Made by a program: the position numbers and the translations under genes
Assembly (NCBI GenBank): GCA_036009005.1
Contig: DASYMP010000076.1
Location: forward strand, 1 to 9,556
Length of the DNA: 9,556 nt
From: JACVRW01 sp036009005
Lineage (GTDB): Bacteria; Actinomycetota; Thermoleophilia; Solirubrobacterales; Thermoleophilaceae
Direction of reading: 5' to 3'
In this document: positions 6,340 to 9,556 of the stretch, piece by piece
Position numbering within the stretch: the first letter of the stretch is position 1
Layout: the number at the start of each line of letters is the position of its first letter
Notes under the pieces: model-generated
Database searches by the model: none
What the model was told of the DNA's origin: nothing
Seen by the model: only the letters and a program-made list of their open reading frames with translations

Positions 6340-6348
6340 GGTGTGCTC

Positions 6349-6519
6349 GTGAGCCCCTACGACGATGACGACGACTGGACCGGAACCCCTCCGGAGGGTC
6401 GCCACGACGCATCCCGCGCCAACCCCGCCTTCTGGGCGCAGAACCGCGCGCCGCTGTCGATCACGGCGATCGGCGTCGGCGTGGCGCTGATCATCCTGCT
6501 GATCGTGCTGCTGCTGTAG
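6349..6519 (+). CDS. Small single-TM membrane protein
   Basis: A 56-residue reading frame from GTG 6349, with an in-frame GTG at 6343 as alternative. It opens MSPYDDDDDWTGTPPEG, has a polar middle (ASRANPAFWAQNRAPLS), and ends in one hydrophobic helix, TAIGVGVALIILLIVLLL, with nothing after it. That layout is of a tail-anchored protein with a strongly acidic cytoplasmic head. I do not recognise the family. Support comes from clean protein-like composition, the possible leaderless promoter and its fit between flanking genes. Its last 29 bases overlap antisense the 3' end of typA. The ribosome site is poor (a GGGGG run at 6332-6336), consistent with leaderless or weak translation. Confidence 0.6.
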   Translation: MSPYDDDDDWTGTPPEGRHDASRANPAFWAQNRAPLSITAIGVGVALIILLIVLLL

Positions 6520-8350
6520 GCACGCGCTTGCGGGCTCGTGCCGACTTCTGGCGCTCCACCGGGTCGAGCACGACCTTGCGCAGGCGCACCGCGTCGGGCG
6601 TGACCTCCACGCACTCGTCCTCGCGGATGAACTCGAGCGCCTGGTCGAGCGAGAGCTTGTGGTGCGGCACGAGCTTCACGGTCTCGTCCGAGCCGGAGGC
6701 GCGCATGTTCGTCTGCTTCTTCTCGCGGATGGCGTTCACGTCGAGGTCGTCGGCGCGCGCGTTCTCGCCCACGACCATGCCCTCGTAGACCTCCTCGCCG
6801 GGCCCCACGAAGAGCTGCCCGCGCTCCTGGAGCTTCAGCAGCGCGAACGTCGCCGTGGGTCCGCGCCTGTCGGCCACGAGCGAGCCCGTGGGGCGCGTGC
6901 GGATCTCGCCCTGCCACGGCTCGTAGCGCTCGAAGACCGAGTGCAGGATCCCCGAGCCGCGCGTCTCGGTGAGGAACTCGGTGCGGAAGCCGATCAGCCC
7001 GCGCGTGGGCACGAGGAAGTCGAGCCGCACCCAGCCGGTGCCGTGGTTGACCATGTTCTCCATGCGGCCCTTGCGCAGGGCGAGCATCTGGGTGACCACG
7101 CCGAGAAAGTCCTCCGGCACGTCGATCGAGAGCCGCTCGATCGGCTCGTGCAGCTCGCCGTCCACCTGGCGGGTCACGACCTGCGGCTTGCCCACGGTCA
7201 GCTCGAAGCCCTCGCGGCGCATCGTCTCCACCAGCACGGCGAGCTGGAGCTCGCCGCGTCCCTGCACCTCCCAGGTGTCGCGGCGGTCGCTGTCCACCAC
7301 GCGGATCGCGACGTTACCCACGAGCTCACGCTCGAGCCGGTCCTGCACCATGCGCGCGGTGAGCCGCGAGCCCGACTGGCCCGCCAGCGGGGAGTTGTTG
7401 ATTCCGATGGTCACGCCGAGCGCGGGCTCGTCGATGGCGATCACCGGCAGCGCGCGCGGGTCGGCGGGATCGGCGATCGTCTCGCCGATCGTGATGTCGG
7501 GGATGCCGGCCAGGGCCATGATCTCGCCGGGCCCGGCCTCGTCGGCGGCCACCCGGGCGAGCCCCTCGTTCACGTACAGCTCGACGACCTTCACGTTCTC
7601 GACCGCGCCGTCGCGCCTGATCCAGGCCACCTGCTGGCCCTTGCGGATCGTCCCGTGGTGCACGCGGCAGAGTGCGAGACGGCCCACGTAGGGGTCGGCG
7701 TCGAGGTTCGTGACGCGCGCCTGAAGCGGGTGCCCCTCGTCGTATGACGGCGCGGGGATGCGCTCGACCAGCAGGTCGAGCAGCGGACGCAGGTCGGTGC
7801 CCTCGACGCCCTCCTCCATCGCGGCCCAGCCGGCCTTCGCGTTCGTGTAGACGATCGGGAACTCGATCTGCTCGTCGTTCGCGTCGAGGTCGAGGAACAG
7901 CTCGTAGACCTCGTTGACCACGTCGCCGATGCGGGCGTCCGGACGGTCGACCTTGTTCACCACGAGCACGACCGGCAACCCGCCCTCGAGCGCCTTTCGC
8001 AGTACGAAGCGCGTCTGCGGCAGGGGGCCCTCGGAGGCGTCGACGAGGAGCATCACGCCGTCGACCATGGTGAGCCCCCGCTCGACCTCGCCGCCGAAGT
8101 CCGCGTGGCCGGGGGTGTCGACCAGGTTCAGCTTCACGTCCCCGTACCGCACGGCCGCGTTCTTCGCGAGGATCGTGATGCCGCGCTCGCGCTCCTGGTC
8201 CATCGAGTCCATGACACGGTCGGTGAGCGCCTCGGACTCGTGGGCGGAGAAGACGCCGGACTGGCGCAGCATGGCGTCGACCAGGGTGGTCTTCCCGTGG
8301 TCGACGTGGGCGATGATCGCGACGTTGCGGATGTCCGAGCGTTGGGGCAC
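6491..8350 (-). CDS. typA: Ribosome-associated translational GTPase TypA/BipA
   Basis: A 619-residue protein, full length for the family. GTP-binding motifs are all present: AHVDHGKT (14-21), ERGIT in switch I (55-59), DTPGH (78-82), NKVD (132-135) and TNAKAG (169-174). A beta-barrel domain II (~213-300), EF-G-like domains III and V (~310-490) and the BipA-specific C-terminal domain (~490-600, LRKGRMENMVNHGTGWVRLDF upstream of it) follow. TypA binds the 70S/50S ribosome and is tied to 50S assembly, cold growth and stress in other bacteria. The GTG at 8350 is the only sensible start: an in-frame TAG lies at 8365-8363 and the conserved IRNVAII begins at residue 7. No strong ribosome site is visible. 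The start codon sits in a hairpin (8338-8364). The gene lies 33 bases after the secreted protein gene on the same strand, and its 3' end overlaps the small membrane gene. Confidence 0.97.
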   Translation of the reverse strand: MPQRSDIRNVAIIAHVDHGKTTLVDAMLRQSGVFSAHESEALTDRVMDSMDQERERGITILAKNAAVRYGDVKLNLVDTPGHADFGGEVERGLTMVDGVMLLVDASEGPLPQTRFVLRKALEGGLPVVLVVNKVDRPDARIGDVVNEVYELFLDLDANDEQIEFPIVYTNAKAGWAAMEEGVEGTDLRPLLDLLVERIPAPSYDEGHPLQARVTNLDADPYVGRLALCRVHHGTIRKGQQVAWIRRDGAVENVKVVELYVNEGLARVAADEAGPGEIMALAGIPDITIGETIADPADPRALPVIAIDEPALGVTIGINNSPLAGQSGSRLTARMVQDRLERELVGNVAIRVVDSDRRDTWEVQGRGELQLAVLVETMRREGFELTVGKPQVVTRQVDGELHEPIERLSIDVPEDFLGVVTQMLALRKGRMENMVNHGTGWVRLDFLVPTRGLIGFRTEFLTETRGSGILHSVFERYEPWQGEIRTRPTGSLVADRRGPTATFALLKLQERGQLFVGPGEEVYEGMVVGENARADDLDVNAIREKKQTNMRASGSDETVKLVPHHKLSLDQALEFIREDECVEVTPDAVRLRKVVLDPVERQKSARARKRVPTAAARSAG

Positions 8351-8364
8351 GAGGCCCCAACGCT
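8338..8364 (-). promoter_or_regulatory. Hairpin enclosing the typA start codon
   Basis: AGCGTTGGGGC (8338-8348) and GCCCCAACGCT (8354-8364) are perfectly complementary with a 5-base loop. In the typA message the GUG has its first two bases in the loop and its third in the stem, and the only Shine-Dalgarno-like bases (GGGG) are in the 5' arm. It could block initiation until melted or bound, or act as an intercistronic stem after the secreted protein gene. No U-run follows it. Confidence 0.6.
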
Positions 8365-8383
8365 AGTCATCGCCTTTTACAGT

Positions 8384-8710
8384 TCAGTCGTCGCGGCCGC
8401 CGCCGTGGTTGCCGCCGCCGCCCGAGCGCTCCACGTGGATCGCAACCCAGCGCCCGTTCGAGCGCTTCACGGTCGCCTCGACGCGGTTCATGCCGACCGT
8501 CAGCGCGCCGAACCCGGCGATCCGCTGGAAGGTCGTGTTGCGGGTGACCTTGATGCGGATCGTCCCGCGCTGCGAGTCATGCAGGCGGAACGTCTTCTTC
8601 TCCTTGGCGATGCCGACGACGGTGCCCTCGTACTGCGTTGCGGCGGAAGCCGTGGCGACGCCGATCGACATGGTCAGTGCAAGTGCTGTGATGAGAGCAA
8701 GAGTTTTCAT
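8384..8710 (-). CDS. Small secreted protein of unknown function (DUF5666-like fold possible)
   Basis: A 108-residue protein from ATG 8710. Residues 1-23 are a clear Sec signal peptide (MKTL, hydrophobic core, ATASA) with probable cleavage at ASA-A. The mature part, about 85 residues, alternates beta-like strands: QYEGTVVGIAKEKKTFRLHD, GTIRIKVTRNTTFQRI, MNRVEATVKRSNGRWVAIHVER. This resembles the small beta-barrel of DUF5666-type proteins, a resemblance I hold loosely. The C-terminus is Gly/His-rich (GGGGNHGGGRDD), which might bind metal. No cysteines are present. The codon use has more A/T than its neighbours near the start. It is followed 33 bases later by typA on the same strand and divides a 71-base spacer with the divergent monooxygenase gene. 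The ribosome site is weak. Confidence 0.8.
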   Translation of the reverse strand: MKTLALITALALTMSIGVATASAATQYEGTVVGIAKEKKTFRLHDSQRGTIRIKVTRNTTFQRIAGFGALTVGMNRVEATVKRSNGRWVAIHVERSGGGGNHGGGRDD

Positions 8711-8781
8711 GACGCCACTATTTCGCTCGTCCAGCCACGGGCCGGGAAAGCGAAGGACAAGAGTTGGTAAAGACTTCAGGC
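8711..8781. other. Divergent intergenic spacer
   Basis: These 71 bases separate the divergent starts at 8710 (minus) and 8782 (plus) and should hold both promoters. The spacer is AT-richer than its surroundings, but I find no -35/-10 pair or ribosome site convincing enough to name for either gene. Confidence 0.5.
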
Positions 8782-9556
8782 ATGCATCTCAGCGTCCTCG
8801 ATCAGTCGCCGATCGCGGAGGGCGAGACGCCCGCCCGGGCGCTCGCGAACACCGTCGATCTCGCGCGCCACGCGGAGGCGCTCGGCTACGAGCGCTACTG
8901 GCTCGCGGAACACCACGCCACGCCGGCGCTCGCCTGCGCCGCGCCCGAGGTGCTCATCGGCGCCGTCGCGGCCGCGACCGAGCGCATCCGCGTCGGTAGC
9001 GGTGGGGTGATGCTGCCGCACTACAGCGCGCTGAAGGTCGCGGAGGTGTTCAGCACGCTCGCCGGGCTGCACCCGGAGCGCATCGACCTCGGGCTCGGCC
9101 GCGCGCCCGGGACCGATCCGATGACGATGCTCGCGCTCCAGCGCGACCGCCGCCACGCCGCGCCCGACGACTTCATCGACCAGCTCACCGAGCTGCTCGC
9201 GCTGATCGAGGACCGCGTGCCGCCGAACCACCCGTTCGCGCGCCTGACCGCCACGCTGCCCGGGTTGCCGGAGCGCCCGGAGCCGTGGCTGCTCGGCTCG
9301 TCGCCGCAGAGCGCGATCTGGGCGGCCGAGCTGGGCCTGCCGTACGCGGTGGCCGACTTCATCAACCCGGGCGGCGCCGCGCTGGCCGCCGACTACCGAG
9401 GACGCTTTCTCGACTCGGAGCGCCTGCCCGCGCCGCGCGTGATCGCCTGCACGATCGCGATCTGCGCCGACACTGACGAGGAGGCGGAGCGGATCGACCT
9501 CGGGCTCGGCCGCGCGCCCGGGACCGATCCGATGACGATGCTCGCGCTCCAGCGCG
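8782..9556 (+). CDS. Luciferase-like flavin monooxygenase (LLM class), 3' end off the window
   Basis: From ATG 8782 the visible 258 residues open MHLSVLDQSPI, typical of the MsnO8-like group of LLM oxidoreductases. ALGYERYWLAEHH (34-46), APEVLIGAVAAATERIRVGSGGVMLPHYSALKVAE (54-88) and GLGRAPGTDP (104-113) are the expected TIM-barrel segments that bind FMN or F420. Members oxidise small organic substrates with reduced flavin and O2, or use F420 without O2; which applies here cannot be told. The usual length is about 330 residues, so a third should lie outside. At residue 236 the expected sequence is interrupted: residues 236-258 repeat residues 99-121. The true C-terminal part may therefore be misassembled. 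The ribosome site is weak. Confidence 0.85.
   Translation, partial: MHLSVLDQSPIAEGETPARALANTVDLARHAEALGYERYWLAEHHATPALACAAPEVLIGAVAAATERIRVGSGGVMLPHYSALKVAEVFSTLAGLHPERIDLGLGRAPGTDPMTMLALQRDRRHAAPDDFIDQLTELLALIEDRVPPNHPFARLTATLPGLPERPEPWLLGSSPQSAIWAAELGLPYAVADFINPGGAALAADYRGRFLDSERLPAPRVIACTIAICADTDEEAERIDLGLGRAPGTDPMTMLALQR
9074..9145 (+). repeat. First copy of a 72-base direct repeat
   Basis: Matches 9485-9556 at 71 of 72 positions, with the last 64 identical (9082-9145 against 9493-9556). The offset is 411 bases, an exact multiple of three. This copy is at the expected place in the monooxygenase and is the genuine one. Confidence 0.95.
9485..9556 (+). repeat. Second copy of the 72-base repeat, at the window end
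   Basis: Repeats 9074-9145 and ends exactly at the last base of the window. The single mismatch is at 9492 (G against C at 9081). Upstream of 9485 the two sites diverge. The copy is in frame but in the wrong place for the protein family. Confidence 0.95.

Noticed and set aside
6519..6542. GGCACG...CGTGCC inverted repeat just past the small membrane gene, a possible terminator.
   Set aside because: Only 6 bp with a 12-base loop and no T-run, within typA coding sequence; likely chance at this GC content.
7326..8360. 344-residue minus frame inside typA.
   Set aside because: Arg/Pro/Gly-rich shadow of typA, which has all GTPase motifs in its own frame.
1..9556. tRNA, rRNA, CRISPR array or insertion sequence.
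   Set aside because: I looked for cloverleaf-like segments, regularly spaced short repeats and transposase motifs, and found none; the repeats present lie within coding sequence or at the window edge.

Overview
The window is very GC-rich, with G or C at most third codon positions, GTG starts, ATGA/GTGA gene overlaps and almost no intergenic DNA. Together with the gene families (DUF6328 membrane protein, ferritin-like DUF892 protein with a low-complexity tail, ECF sigma factor paired with a one-TM partner), this suggests an actinobacterium. My guess is the Thermoleophilia/Solirubrobacterales side, but no marker here proves it.

Left third (1-3270, minus strand): a three-gene operon with 4-nt overlaps. 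In transcription order it encodes a QueC/ExsB-like PP-loop ATPase homologue (A), a polysaccharide pyruvyl transferase superfamily protein, and a second PP-loop homologue (B) that runs off the left edge. A and B are paralogues: both have an SGGxDS-type loop and a four-cysteine probable zinc site ending CxxCEKC. I recognise no characterised pathway with this make-up, and it is the best candidate here for an undescribed system. B's reading frame has no in-frame stop through the left edge.

Middle (3271-5178): a divergent spacer with a possible ECF promoter, an ECF sigma factor, and a translationally coupled one-TM probable anti-sigma partner. This pair meets a DUF6328 four-helix membrane protein head-on, and both stop codons share one CTAG. 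A GC hairpin overlaps this junction.

Stress-type block (5179-6519): a ferritin-like DUF892 protein with a 150-residue Ser/Arg/Gly tail lies upstream of the DUF6328 gene, separated from it by an 11-bp GC-only hairpin. Divergent from it is a tiny tail-anchored-like membrane protein. Between the two lie back-to-back GGGTAC elements resembling general-stress sigma -10 boxes, plus a direct repeat.

Right third (6491-9556): typA/bipA on the minus strand, whose GTG start lies in the loop of a perfect 11-bp hairpin. It is preceded by a small secreted protein gene. A divergent luciferase-like monooxygenase gene runs off the right edge. The last 72 bases repeat an internal stretch of that gene in frame, which looks like an assembly artefact or a local duplication.
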